The notes beneath the pieces were generated by a model. It was given only the letters and a program-made list of their open reading frames with translations. It searched no databases and was not told where the DNA came from. The position numbers and the translations under genes were made by a program. Shown in pieces: positions 1 through 8,427 of a DNA stretch of 38,937 bases. Where the stretch lies: assembly GCA_002709695.1 (NCBI GenBank), contig PAQF01000044.1, positions 1 to 38,937 on the forward strand. Reading direction: 5' to 3'. Each line of letters starts with the position of its first letter. Position 1 is the first letter of the stretch. The stretch comes from Candidatus Poribacteria bacterium (GTDB lineage Bacteria; Poribacteria; WGA-4E; UBA9662).

Positions 1-416
1 GCATTCTGGGAGGACGTTATTGGCCTTACATGTTATCGCTTCCTCTGATAGCCCTTCCGATTGCTGGTATCACGCTCAAAATAACTGATAACATACACTT
101 CTACACAGACCGATTCTTCCTGATTGTTCTGCCTTTAGGAACAATGATCTTGGCTGCCCTTTACTGTGAAAAAATGGGGCGTAGAGGCTTAAGTGGACGC
201 ATCTTCGCGCGCCACGGGTTAATTATTAGCGCTTTGGTTTACTATTCACTCAACTTTGTCTTTTTCAGTTTCCCATGGGCAACTTTACCCATGGGTGGAC
301 GTCACACAAATAATTGGATTTTTCTACGCTGCGCAGAACTTTTGATCTTTGGTGCACTTGTGCTTGGTCGACGAGATTCCCAACAAGAAGTTACCGAGCT
401 AGTAACAGACTCTTGA
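1..416 (+). CDS. C-terminal part of a hypothetical polytopic membrane protein (partial)
   Basis: The reading frame is open from base 3, so the gene begins upstream of the window and the ATG at 30 is probably internal. The visible residues form three or four hydrophobic segments: one near the first ATG, one around FFLIVLPLGTMILAALY, one around LIISALVYYSLNFVFF, and one around LLIFGALVLG. A short charged tail, RRDSQQEVTELVTDS, follows the last segment. This pattern indicates an integral inner-membrane protein ending on one side of the membrane. No family motif is recognisable in this fragment, so no function is assigned. The 265 bases that follow before the next gene contain no convincing coding sequence. 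Confidence 0.6.
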   Translation, partial: ILGGRYWPYMLSLPLIALPIAGITLKITDNIHFYTDRFFLIVLPLGTMILAALYCEKMGRRGLSGRIFARHGLIISALVYYSLNFVFFSFPWATLPMGGRHTNNWIFLRCAELLIFGALVLGRRDSQQEVTELVTDS

Positions 417-681
417 CAGGAACATCGAATTTCTCTAAACCTTTCTGTAGTCATAATTGGAAACATCATGAAGAATAAACAGAAAATCAAACAAAAGTAG
501 CTGAGAAGGGTCGATATCCCTAATTTTTATGCTATGGAAGTACCATATAAGTGTTTGATATAGTGGAAGTTATGGTCCAGTCTGTCAAAGTTACCATATG
601 ACCGATGTAGTTATCAATCCGTAGAGAATCCAACCTAAATGGAAACAACTCGGTCTAATAAACAAGCAATGTGGAGAAAAC

Positions 682-1929
682 ATGGAAATTCGTGCATCGA
701 AAGAGAGTGAGTTTGAAGAAATCATTAACCTAATATGTACGGTTTTTGTGGAAAAATGTAGGCCTCGATATGCCAGTCAAATTTATCATGATTCGAGCTT
801 TCAACCACATCAGTCACGTGTTTGCGTCGTCGATGGAAAGATTGTCAGCCACGTTCGTGTATCAGATAGAACTATCCACATTGGGCATTCCATTGTACGC
901 CTTGGAGGCATTGGAATGGTCGCGACTTTACCAGAGTATCGGCATCAAGGTTATGCCTCAGCCTTGATGCAGGATTCAATTGTATACATGGAGGGAATTG
1001 GCTACGAGCTTAGTTTACTTTTCACGACTATCCAGCCATTTTATACAAAGTTTGGATGGGCGACTTTTCCACAGATGAACTTTGAATTAGAACTTGGCGA
1101 AAAAAAACAGTTCGAACCTTCACCATGGAAAGTTCGAGCGTTTGACGCTGAAACGGATTTGGTACAGGTCAGCCAAATTTATGATGAACACAACAAGACT
1201 CGTTCAGGGACAGTTCTGCGTTCTAAGAGTTCTTGGAGAGATACATGTTCGCATCAAGTAGGCATTTTGCCTTCGCTTGTTGCTGAAAGGGATGGGACAA
1301 TTGGTGCATACGCAAATTTCGGATTCCCGACGGATTTGGATGGAATAGACCCATTTCTGGCGACGTATTATCCCAATCTTCGGGAAGTTGGCTATCATAG
1401 TCAACACCCTGATAGTCTCCTTGCACTTTGCCACGCCATGCTCACCTCTACTTATAAAAGAGACCTAACTAATCTTTCGGGACGTTTACATAGGTATCAT
1501 CCGTTAATAGCCTTGTTAAGCGAAGAAAGTGGTAGTCAACCATGTTTTAGCATCACTGAAAGGGCAATGTACCGCATAGTTTCTCTCCCTTCGCTCTTAC
1601 AAAAAATGATTCCTGAATTCGAAAAAAGATTGGCAAGGCAAAGAGAAAATTTCATGTTCACTTCATTTTGTTTCATTCTTGAAAGTCAAGTTTCTACACT
1701 AAAGATAAATCAAGGAAAAGTCACTGTTACGAATGATAATAGCGGAAGCACAAAGGTGCGGATCGATACGCATCGTTTCCTCAAGGTACTTTTTGGGGAT
1801 GCAACATTTGGTCAGTTAGAGGAATTGAACAACTTCAAAGGACTCAGGCTTGAACCTAATGACATCATAACTTTGGATACCCTTTTTCCAAAGGGTGAGT
1901 CAATGCACTGGATTTGTGATTATTTCTAG
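682..1929 (+). CDS. Eis-like GNAT N-acetyltransferase with C-terminal SCP2-like domain
   Basis: A predicted acetyl-CoA-dependent N-acetyltransferase of 415 residues. The N-terminal GNAT domain shows the acetyl-CoA loop VATLPEYRHQGYA at about residues 80-92 (R/Q-x-x-G-x-G/A type), followed by FYTKFGW with Tyr121. A second GNAT-like region follows, then a C-terminal SCP2-like domain from about residue 325. This three-part layout and the length of about 400 residues match the Eis family, in which a conserved Tyr is the general acid and the carboxylate of a C-terminal Phe acts as base. The protein ends in Asp-Tyr-Phe, so both elements are present. In known Eis proteins the substrates are amines such as aminoglycosides or lysines; here the substrate is unknown. 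A GGAG ribosome site precedes the ATG. The gene stands alone, with 138 bases before the next gene on the same strand. Confidence 0.85.
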   Translation: MEIRASKESEFEEIINLICTVFVEKCRPRYASQIYHDSSFQPHQSRVCVVDGKIVSHVRVSDRTIHIGHSIVRLGGIGMVATLPEYRHQGYASALMQDSIVYMEGIGYELSLLFTTIQPFYTKFGWATFPQMNFELELGEKKQFEPSPWKVRAFDAETDLVQVSQIYDEHNKTRSGTVLRSKSSWRDTCSHQVGILPSLVAERDGTIGAYANFGFPTDLDGIDPFLATYYPNLREVGYHSQHPDSLLALCHAMLTSTYKRDLTNLSGRLHRYHPLIALLSEESGSQPCFSITERAMYRIVSLPSLLQKMIPEFEKRLARQRENFMFTSFCFILESQVSTLKINQGKVTVTNDNSGSTKVRIDTHRFLKVLFGDATFGQLEELNNFKGLRLEPNDIITLDTLFPKGESMHWICDYF

Positions 1930-2067
1930 ACCACTTCTAGTAGTAACTTCCCTCACTTTACCTCAATGTGTTGATCGTGATAGAATGCCTAAGCTGATCT
2001 TCTAATTGATTAAATTTGACAAGTTGGAATATCCGTTTAAGCGACGCCATTAATAGGAGAAACAAAG

Positions 2068-3489
2068 ATGAGCCAAAATCAATGTCCGAATATCCTGTTT
2101 GTCTTTTCTGATCAGCAACGATATTCCGCTCTTGGAGCCAATGGTAACGATGTTATCAAAACGCCAGTTCTAGATGCTATGGCGAAAGAAGGGATGGTAT
2201 GCGATAACATGTTTTCGAACCATCCATTGTGTTCTCCTTATCGAGCAATGTTGCTGACCGGACGATATGGTTGGCAACACCTTGTCATTGACAATGAATA
2301 TCGTCCGCGCAAAGATATACCAACATTACCTGCCACCTTACAACAGCACGGATATGGTACAGCGCATGTGGGTACGTTTCACTTGGGTAAAGGCCCATAT
2401 CCTGAGGAAGATCGATACGGACTGGATTATCTGGCGGCTCTACGAAGTGGAGGATCATATTTTAATCAGAGTTATTATCAAAACGAAAAGGGGCCTACTC
2501 TTTTCGACGGTTGGGCCCCAAAAGTAGAAACAGATCTGGCAATCCAATTTATGGAACGGCACATGGATACACGACCGGATGATCCATTTGCTTTGTTTGT
2601 GTCGTGGAGACCTCCACACTGGCCATATGAGCAATATCCCGATGAGCATTCTATATACGACTTGGCTGATATAGATGTACCTGGTAATGTCCCCAAACAA
2701 ATGGAAGCGTTTGCACGGCAGGAAATTGCGGACTACTATGGTTGTTGTACAGGACTCGATGCGCAAATGGCACGGCTATTAGAGGCATTAGAGCGCCTCG
2801 GAGCTAAGAATAATACGATTGTATGTTATACATCAGATCATGGTGACCATTTGTCAAGCCATGGTTATGGCAAACCTTTTGATAATTGGATGCCTGAGTC
2901 AATGCGAGCATCTAAGGCAACACCTTATGAAGAATCGGTTCATGTTCCTTTTGTAGTTCGTTGGCCAAGTGTCATTGAGGCGGGGATCCGAAGCGATGCG
3001 TTTTTTGGTGCTATTGACATCATGCCAACATTGATTGGAGCATGTGGCATACCATTACCTGAAGGACTGCAAGGACGTGATATCTCAGGGGTTTGGCGAG
3101 GTGAGGGTGTTCCTGGAGATACCGAGCTTACTCCTGGAGGATCAGATTCGGTATATCTCCAAAACATGGCACATGGTTGGCCCAATCGACATGGATGGGT
3201 TGGACGTTGGCGAGGAGTACGTACCGAACGATGGACATATGCACGTTGGTATGCTAACGAGCGTGGTCCGTGGTTGTTCGACCGGTTGGAAGATCCTTTG
3301 GAGATGGTTAACCTGGCTAATTCGATAGAAGCAAGACCCGTCCTCGAAGAAATGGAAGAACGCCTTCATCGTTGGATGGAGGGAACGCATGATCCATTTG
3401 AATATGGTCAACGGGGACCTCGCGGGTTTCTTCAATTAGGACAGGAGTTTGCCAACCCTGATTTGTACAAAGGGTGGAGTGTTGCCTAA
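2068..3489 (+). CDS. sulfatase (type I, formylglycine-dependent, no signal peptide)
   Basis: A predicted arylsulfatase-family sulfate ester hydrolase of 473 residues, the usual length for compact bacterial sulfatases. The N-terminus reads PNILFVFSDQQR, giving the first metal-binding acid (Asp15). CSPYR follows at residues 55-59; Cys55 is the residue normally oxidised to formylglycine. The second metal site is in SDHGDH at about 256-261, and a C-terminal DRLEDPLEMVNLA segment matches the family's D-P-x-E-x-x-N-L signature. No signal peptide is visible, so it probably acts on imported substrates in the cytoplasm. An AGGAG site lies about 8 bases before the ATG. The gene is followed by a hairpin terminator facing the convergent methyltransferase gene. 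The substrate cannot be told from sequence; sulfated sugars are one plausible class. Confidence 0.93.
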   Translation: MSQNQCPNILFVFSDQQRYSALGANGNDVIKTPVLDAMAKEGMVCDNMFSNHPLCSPYRAMLLTGRYGWQHLVIDNEYRPRKDIPTLPATLQQHGYGTAHVGTFHLGKGPYPEEDRYGLDYLAALRSGGSYFNQSYYQNEKGPTLFDGWAPKVETDLAIQFMERHMDTRPDDPFALFVSWRPPHWPYEQYPDEHSIYDLADIDVPGNVPKQMEAFARQEIADYYGCCTGLDAQMARLLEALERLGAKNNTIVCYTSDHGDHLSSHGYGKPFDNWMPESMRASKATPYEESVHVPFVVRWPSVIEAGIRSDAFFGAIDIMPTLIGACGIPLPEGLQGRDISGVWRGEGVPGDTELTPGGSDSVYLQNMAHGWPNRHGWVGRWRGVRTERWTYARWYANERGPWLFDRLEDPLEMVNLANSIEARPVLEEMEERLHRWMEGTHDPFEYGQRGPRGFLQLGQEFANPDLYKGWSVA

Positions 3490-3494
3490 ATATT

Positions 3495-3527
3495 AATTAG
3501 AACTGTGTGGTTCACACTTCTAATTTT
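3495..3527. terminator. bidirectional hairpin terminator between convergent genes
   Basis: AATTAGAA (3495-3502) pairs with TTCTAATT (3518-3525). After a C-C mismatch, TGTG pairs with CACA around a 5-base loop. Short T runs follow on the + side, and an A/T-rich stretch lies on the - side. It sits between the convergent ends of the sulfatase (3489) and the methyltransferase (3546), so it could serve both. Confidence 0.65.
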
Positions 3528-3545
3528 CCTGCTTTCCTGTTAAAT

Positions 3546-4358
3546 CTATTTTCTTTCTGCTAATATTGAGAATGTATGTGGAAGTCGCGTAAGGATTTCT
3601 TTTGGTATGTTTGGAAATTGATCCCAATATGGAACAGGATATTCGTCAAAGTGGACAAGATTAAATCCAACGTTCAGTAAAACTTCAAATATTTGTCCAA
3701 AAGTCCATTGCCGTTCATGCATTCTAAGATTTGCCAATTCTAGGTCCTCTTGCCTGGCAAGAAAGGGAAAAGGCCAGCGTTCGCCACCTACTATCTTTTC
3801 GGTAAAGTAGTTGTTCCTCTCCACATGAAAACGGATATCTGAAGCATTTGTATCCCATATCCAATCCAAGGGGTGTCCTTCAAATACAAATAGTTTGCCT
3901 TTTGGTCTTAAGAGACGGTGCACAACCTCAGCCCATGTTTGTATATCCATTATCCATGGCAATGCACCTCGACCAGTATACAGTAGATCCCCTGTAGCAT
4001 CCAAAGACTTTGGAACATCTAAAACATCACAACAATACCATGAGGCATTTGCTTGTAATGAATCTGACCTCCTTTTTGCACTAGCAATCATGCGTTGACT
4101 GATATCAATGCCAATTACCTCTTTAGCTCCCTGTGTCAATAGAGACAATGTATCTTTTCCTCCCGCGCATTGAAGATGAATAGCACAATTACACCAAGTT
4201 TCAAGATCGGCAAGAATCCGCTGTTCAGGTTCCATGAGGTTGTTTCCACCATCCCGCAGGAATTCAATATCGCTTTTTTCTGAATCTTCATAGAGTTTGG
4301 CTGTTGCATCCCATGCAACACCTGTTTCTCGATGAAGTGTGGATATTTTGTTTCTCAT
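3546..4358 (-). CDS. class I SAM-dependent methyltransferase
   Basis: A predicted methyltransferase of 270 residues. Motif I appears as AIHLQCAGGKDTLSLL at about residues 59-74, a variant of the glycine-rich SAM loop. The acidic SAM-ribose residue is Asp85 in VIGIDIS. A later strand, GKLFVFEGHPLDW, resembles motif V/VI of Methyltransf_11/25 proteins. Part of the core after motif II (residues 105-140) matches the usual position of the adenine-binding Asp (CCDVLD). The substrate is unknown. AGGAAA precedes the ATG. It lies 219 bases downstream of an oxygenase gene on the same strand; whether the two are co-transcribed is uncertain because of the long gap. Confidence 0.85.
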   Translation of the reverse strand: MRNKISTLHRETGVAWDATAKLYEDSEKSDIEFLRDGGNNLMEPEQRILADLETWCNCAIHLQCAGGKDTLSLLTQGAKEVIGIDISQRMIASAKRRSDSLQANASWYCCDVLDVPKSLDATGDLLYTGRGALPWIMDIQTWAEVVHRLLRPKGKLFVFEGHPLDWIWDTNASDIRFHVERNNYFTEKIVGGERWPFPFLARQEDLELANLRMHERQWTFGQIFEVLLNVGFNLVHFDEYPVPYWDQFPNIPKEILTRLPHTFSILAERK

Positions 4359-4577
4359 TTTCCTAATTCATTTCTGTCTGAAAGAAAATGTCTATAAACT
4401 ATTTGTTATTAATTGGTTTTACCCAACCGAAATTTGTGTTGTGCTTCATCAGTTCCAAGTAGCAACTGGTTATAACGAATAAACCAAGCCATGCCTAATT
4501 ATGATAATGAGCGTGATTGTTTGGTTTCCGGATAAAGACTATTTTTACTCTTCCTTATTTGCTGTAGATATATGGTT

Positions 4578-5543
4578 TTATTGACTATTTTCTTCATTGA
4601 CCAGACCAATTTCTTGTAGTCTGCGATACAGATAATCACCAGCGGTCATTGATTCATATCGTAATTCATTCCCAGTTTTATCCAAGAACTCCTGTCTAGG
4701 ACTAAGATCAATTTCGTTGCGTGGATGAACGAACATCGGAATGGAGAAGCGACTGGAAGTAACATCTTGAGGATTGATGACTCGATGTGTGGTTGATTTA
4801 AACAAACCATTAGTCAAATTTTGTATCATGTCACCGGAATCGACAATAATATATTCGTGGTTTGCACTAATAGGAATCCAAGAACCATTCTGATCCATTA
4901 TTTCAAGTCCATCTGCAGTTGCACCACAAAGGAGAGTAATCAAATTAATGTCCTCGTGTGCTGCTGCCCGGATACTACCAGAAGGTTGATCCGTAACAAG
5001 TGGAGGATAATGGACGACACGAAGTATGGTGTTACTATCCTTTGACATCTTAGAAAGCCAATTCATAGGTTGTTCTAGATATAGTGAACAAGCCCTAAGC
5101 AATTGGACAGCACATCGCTCAAGTTGGGTATACAAGTTCTTAAAATCCCCTTCGAAACCGTCAACCTCTGTTGGCCAGATGTTGTGTAGAAACTTGGAGT
5201 GTAGGGGATGATCAGCAGTTAAGGTGCGTCCAATCTGATAAAATTCTTTTAGATCTGGTTGGGTACTATCTTTGGCATGCTCTCTGCCAAAATGAGTATA
5301 CCCACGCTGACCATTAATTTCTTGTTTTTCATAGTTATTCTTCACTTTGTCTGGCAGGTTAAAGAATGTTGCTGCGTGATTGTAACAACGAGAAATGAGG
5401 TGGAGGTCCACACCATGTCCAGCGAGGATAAGGAATCCCGTCTCAGTCAACGCATCTCCTATCGTTTGGACGAAGGCCTGCTGACGCTGAGATACATTTG
5501 ACGTAAAATCCTGTAGATTAACTTGAGGGATTACATCGAGCAT
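4578..5543 (-). CDS. isopenicillin N synthase-like 2-oxoglutarate/Fe(II) oxygenase
   Basis: A predicted non-haem iron dioxygenase of the isopenicillin N synthase/DIOX_N family. In residue numbers counted from the TTG at 5552, the iron ligands are His199 and Asp201 (HEDIN), and His256 (HRVINP). The RFS of RFSIPMF at about 268-270 is the R-x-S that binds 2-oxoglutarate. The N-terminal DIOX_N region (IPQVNLQDF, then GFLILAGHGVD) is also present. Family members oxidise small molecules; the substrate here is not known. I chose the ATG at 5543 because it begins MLDVIPQV, like other members. A TTG at 5552 would add three residues, and neither start has a clear ribosome site. It is divergent from the pirin gene across 222 bases. 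Confidence 0.88.
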   Translation of the reverse strand: MLDVIPQVNLQDFTSNVSQRQQAFVQTIGDALTETGFLILAGHGVDLHLISRCYNHAATFFNLPDKVKNNYEKQEINGQRGYTHFGREHAKDSTQPDLKEFYQIGRTLTADHPLHSKFLHNIWPTEVDGFEGDFKNLYTQLERCAVQLLRACSLYLEQPMNWLSKMSKDSNTILRVVHYPPLVTDQPSGSIRAAAHEDINLITLLCGATADGLEIMDQNGSWIPISANHEYIIVDSGDMIQNLTNGLFKSTTHRVINPQDVTSSRFSIPMFVHPRNEIDLSPRQEFLDKTGNELRYESMTAGDYLYRRLQEIGLVNEENSQ

Positions 5544-5765
5544 TAATTTCAACTATGTAGAATAATAAATTTAAGTTAGGGATTTAGGTCATTGACCATT
5601 TTGATAGGTGGCCTAAAAGATTTTGCAGGTTCTTTTTCATTCTAGCATACATTTAGAAGCATAGTTTATCCTAACCTCCGCTAGATTTTCAGGTCAAATA
5701 TATGGTATGTTTCTGTTTTTCCTTGTAATTCGTAGTATTCTTGACTACTATCAAAATATTAGGTT

Positions 5766-6662
5766 ATGAAAGAGATAATGCGATCAATGCACAATTCGAG
5801 ACGTAAGATTACCGAGATTTTCGATTGTCTGGAGACAACAGAAGGTGATAATGTGCCGGTTACACGTGCGTTCCCTGTGGCAGGACGAATGCAAATTGAT
5901 CCTTTTTTGCTTTTTGATCATTTCGGTCCAATATATTACCACCCGGAAGAAGCCACAGGTGTACCGGCACATCCTCATTGTGGTTTTGAAGCCATTACCT
6001 TCATGTTGAATGGGGAAATTGAGCACAGAGATTCTTTTGGAGGACAAGCCAATATCAGATCTGGTGATGTCCAGTGGATGACCACTGGTTCAGGATTAAT
6101 CCACTCTGAGTTGGCTACTAAAGCGTTCAGAAAATCAGGCGGGATATTAGAAGGGTTACAGATTTGGGTTAACTTGCCACAAATGCATAAAAACGTAGAT
6201 CCTGGTTACCAACATATCCCTGTAGAAATCATACCGACTATTGATCTACAGAATAACGCCGGTTATATTAAAGTGATCGCTGGCGAAATAATGGGAGTCT
6301 CCTCCCAAATAAAGACATTCTCACCTGTGTCCATTTTTCAGGTCCAACTTTCTTCTGAGGTTACCATTGATTTGGAAGTAAAATCGGAACAAACAGCGTT
6401 AATCTATGTTTTGGCTGGCACAATAGGGTTACAAAATTCAGAAGAAATGGCAAGGAAAGGACAGATGGTTCGGTTTGATGACGATGGGGATTTTTTATCC
6501 CTTTATACAACTTCCTCCCCAACGTCTGCTTCGTTAATAGTATTGGCTGGCCAACCTTTGAATCAATCAATAGCACGTTACGGACCTTTTGTTGCCAATA
6601 CGGAAACAGAAATCAGAAAAGCGGTATTGAGCTACCAATCAGGTAAAATGGGTCAACTTTAG
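5766..6662 (+). CDS. pirin family cupin protein
   Basis: A 298-residue bicupin. The pirin N-domain signature is complete: the metal ligands are expected at His69 and His71 (HPHCGFE), and at His113 and Glu115 (HSE), with the conserved core GEIEHRDSFG and GDVQWMTTGSGLIHSE between them. The C-terminal pirin domain contains the weaker second cupin. Bacterial pirins include quercetin 2,3-dioxygenase activity and regulators that bind metabolic enzymes; neither role can be chosen from sequence. Candidate ATG starts are at 5766, 5778 and 5787, and none has a strong ribosome site, so the N-terminus is uncertain by up to seven residues. A strong terminator follows the stop codon. Confidence 0.93.
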   Translation: MKEIMRSMHNSRRKITEIFDCLETTEGDNVPVTRAFPVAGRMQIDPFLLFDHFGPIYYHPEEATGVPAHPHCGFEAITFMLNGEIEHRDSFGGQANIRSGDVQWMTTGSGLIHSELATKAFRKSGGILEGLQIWVNLPQMHKNVDPGYQHIPVEIIPTIDLQNNAGYIKVIAGEIMGVSSQIKTFSPVSIFQVQLSSEVTIDLEVKSEQTALIYVLAGTIGLQNSEEMARKGQMVRFDDDGDFLSLYTTSSPTSASLIVLAGQPLNQSIARYGPFVANTETEIRKAVLSYQSGKMGQL

Positions 6663-6689
6663 ATTTGGCTTTTGGATAGATGATACTGC

Positions 6690-6730
6690 AAGGCTAGGCC
6701 AATTTGGGGGGAATTAGCCTAGCCTTTTTA
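6690..6730 (+). terminator. rho-independent terminator after the pirin gene
   Basis: AAGGCTAGGC (6690-6699) pairs perfectly with GCCTAGCCTT (6717-6726), and AATT/AATT can pair inside the loop around a G run. The stem is followed by TTTT-rich sequence on the + strand. It lies 28 bases after the pirin stop and faces the convergent dehydrogenase gene ending at 6753. The U tract fits the + strand; for the - strand it is weak. Confidence 0.85.
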
Positions 6731-6752
6731 GTACGACACAACCCTTTGATGA

Positions 6753-7811
6753 CTAAAACGTTGGTACTGAAACCTCAACTTCTCGTCCACCAGCTTCTGA
6801 TGAGTCAATAACACCTTGGATTATAACATTGGTTAACAAAACCCCATCTGGGTCAATTGGAGAAGGCTTACCTTCGCGAACAGCATCAATAAAGGCTTGA
6901 TCTTCACGCTGGAAAACATCAACAGATTCGAATTCAGTAAAGGTTTCATCTTTGATTTCTCCCTCTTCATCTCCATAGACGGTAACACCTTCTTGCGGTC
7001 CACGTACCTCCATAACACCTAGACGGAGACCAGCTTGTTTACCCAGAAAAATTGTTCCTCCAAGAGAATCCATATTCATACACCAACAAGTTTTGAAAAC
7101 CATTCGAGCACCATTATCAAAAAGCACCCAACCAACGGCAAAATCCTCGACTTCTGTTTCTTTCAGAGCGGGATTCCAAGTATTGTTGAGACTAAGCTCA
7201 TTGGATGCAATACCAGAAACAGCTACAGGTTTAGGATGTCCCATCAAATATAAGGCAGTATCTAAGGCGTAAATCCCTATGTCGGCAGCAGCTCCTAGAC
7301 CAGCTGTTGCTTTTCGAATAAAACTGCCTCCAGGATTGCCACGACGACGATCAGCAACTGTTTCTACATAGTAGATGTCTCCCAAGGTACCAGCATCAAC
7401 AATCTCCTTAGCTTTTATCACTTGAGGGCTGTAACGTAGTTTCAGCGCTACCATTAGGATTTTTCCATTTTCGTGAGCTGCACGCACCATTTCGGTTGCA
7501 GGACCAAGTTTGGCTTCCATCGGCTTCTCGCAAAGCACATGTTTACCTGCTTTTAGTGCCGCTACTGTCGGTGCTCCATGAACACCTGTTGGGGTACAAA
7601 CTAGTACAGCATCCAGTTCATCCATCTCCAACATTTCGTTATAATCATTAAAGGTTTTTGAGATACCCCAATTCTCTGTTGCCCGGTCGAGGTTCGCTTG
7701 AACCAAATCGCTTGCTGCAATAATTTCAGCTCCTTCAATGGATGCCATTGTTCGGCAATGTGCTTGTGAAATGCCCCCGGCACCAATGAGGCCTAATTTG
7801 ACTGTTTTCAA
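6753..7811 (-). CDS. Gfo/Idh/MocA family NAD(P)-dependent oxidoreductase
   Basis: A predicted sugar or polyol dehydrogenase of 352 residues. The Rossmann loop GAGGISQAH at about residues 10-18 fits GxGxxxxxH. The catalytic Lys is in the canonical EKP motif (Glu95-Lys96-Pro97), and the C-terminal domain carries ADIGIYALD, corresponding to the D-x-x-x-Y/H-x-x-D substrate-site motif. The start is a TTG at 7811, supported by AGGAG six bases upstream; no better start is near. It is the last gene in a same-strand run that begins with tldD, but 150 bases separate it from the previous gene, so it may have its own promoter. It is only distantly similar to the other two Gfo/Idh/MocA genes here, which lack the EKP glutamate. 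Confidence 0.93.
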   Translation of the reverse strand: MKTVKLGLIGAGGISQAHCRTMASIEGAEIIAASDLVQANLDRATENWGISKTFNDYNEMLEMDELDAVLVCTPTGVHGAPTVAALKAGKHVLCEKPMEAKLGPATEMVRAAHENGKILMVALKLRYSPQVIKAKEIVDAGTLGDIYYVETVADRRRGNPGGSFIRKATAGLGAAADIGIYALDTALYLMGHPKPVAVSGIASNELSLNNTWNPALKETEVEDFAVGWVLFDNGARMVFKTCWCMNMDSLGGTIFLGKQAGLRLGVMEVRGPQEGVTVYGDEEGEIKDETFTEFESVDVFQREDQAFIDAVREGKPSPIDPDGVLLTNVIIQGVIDSSEAGGREVEVSVPTF

Positions 7812-7961
7812 TGTTTTCTCCTAGGTTTTCCTATAATGCACTTATTATTCAATTTATTAAGCTCAATAATGATCGCTCATTCTACAGATTTATACCTTTT
7901 TCGTCAATGGAAATGTTAGGTTTCTGAGAACTGAGTTTTAGCTTGTTTGGCTAAAATTATT

Positions 7962-8345
7962 TCAATATGTAATCTTGTTTTTAGGCTTATCTTGTTTGTC
8001 TTTATAAACCAGTTTTACTTTAATCCAGTCCCATTCACGCAATTTGGCGCGTGTTAAAATACTCTTTGCATACTTGTCCCCAAGTGACTTCAGTTTTTGG
8101 TATGAATCACTGGAATCGTGAAGGAAAATTACTTGGACCTTTTCGGGATAATCAAGATCTTGGTGAAACGCAATATCAATATTATCAAAATTGCTGGGTA
8201 AAGCTATTCTAAGCTCCATTAAAAACCATTCCATTTGTGTTGGTGTATAAGGTTCGTTAGCAGGGTGTTTAACATTTTTTCCATTTACCCAAACAATACT
8301 TAAACCGACTAGAATTATCATTAAAACTAAGATTGCCCTTTTCAT
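7962..8345 (-). CDS. small exported hypothetical protein
   Basis: A 127-residue protein that I do not recognise. It begins with a classic signal peptide or single membrane anchor, MKRAILVLMIILVGLSIVWV, and then a soluble region of about 105 residues rich in Lys and Asp, ending in a very basic tail (YKDKQDKPKNK). It has no cysteine, so it is not a lipoprotein. AGGAG precedes the ATG at good spacing, which supports it as a real gene. It lies 82 bases downstream of a PhyH gene on the same strand, between that gene and the dehydrogenase. No function is assigned. Confidence 0.72.
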   Translation of the reverse strand: MKRAILVLMIILVGLSIVWVNGKNVKHPANEPYTPTQMEWFLMELRIALPSNFDNIDIAFHQDLDYPEKVQVIFLHDSSDSYQKLKSLGDKYAKSILTRAKLREWDWIKVKLVYKDKQDKPKNKITY

Positions 8346-8427
8346 GGTATCTCCTAAGTATAGTTTCTTTGACTTTCAAGCCTGTTACTTCCTCATTACA
8401 TTATTCTTTGAAGCTAAATATATGCAA

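Noticed and set aside
302-490. Antisense 62-codon frame overlapping the end of the first gene.
   Set aside because: It is a shadow of the membrane protein gene with low-complexity content and no ribosome site.
5583-5617. Inverted repeat TTTAGG/CCTAAA with an inner GGTC/GACC in the divergent region before the oxygenase gene, as an operator or riboswitch.
   Set aside because: Arms are short, the inner pairing is ambiguous and no known riboswitch core is visible.
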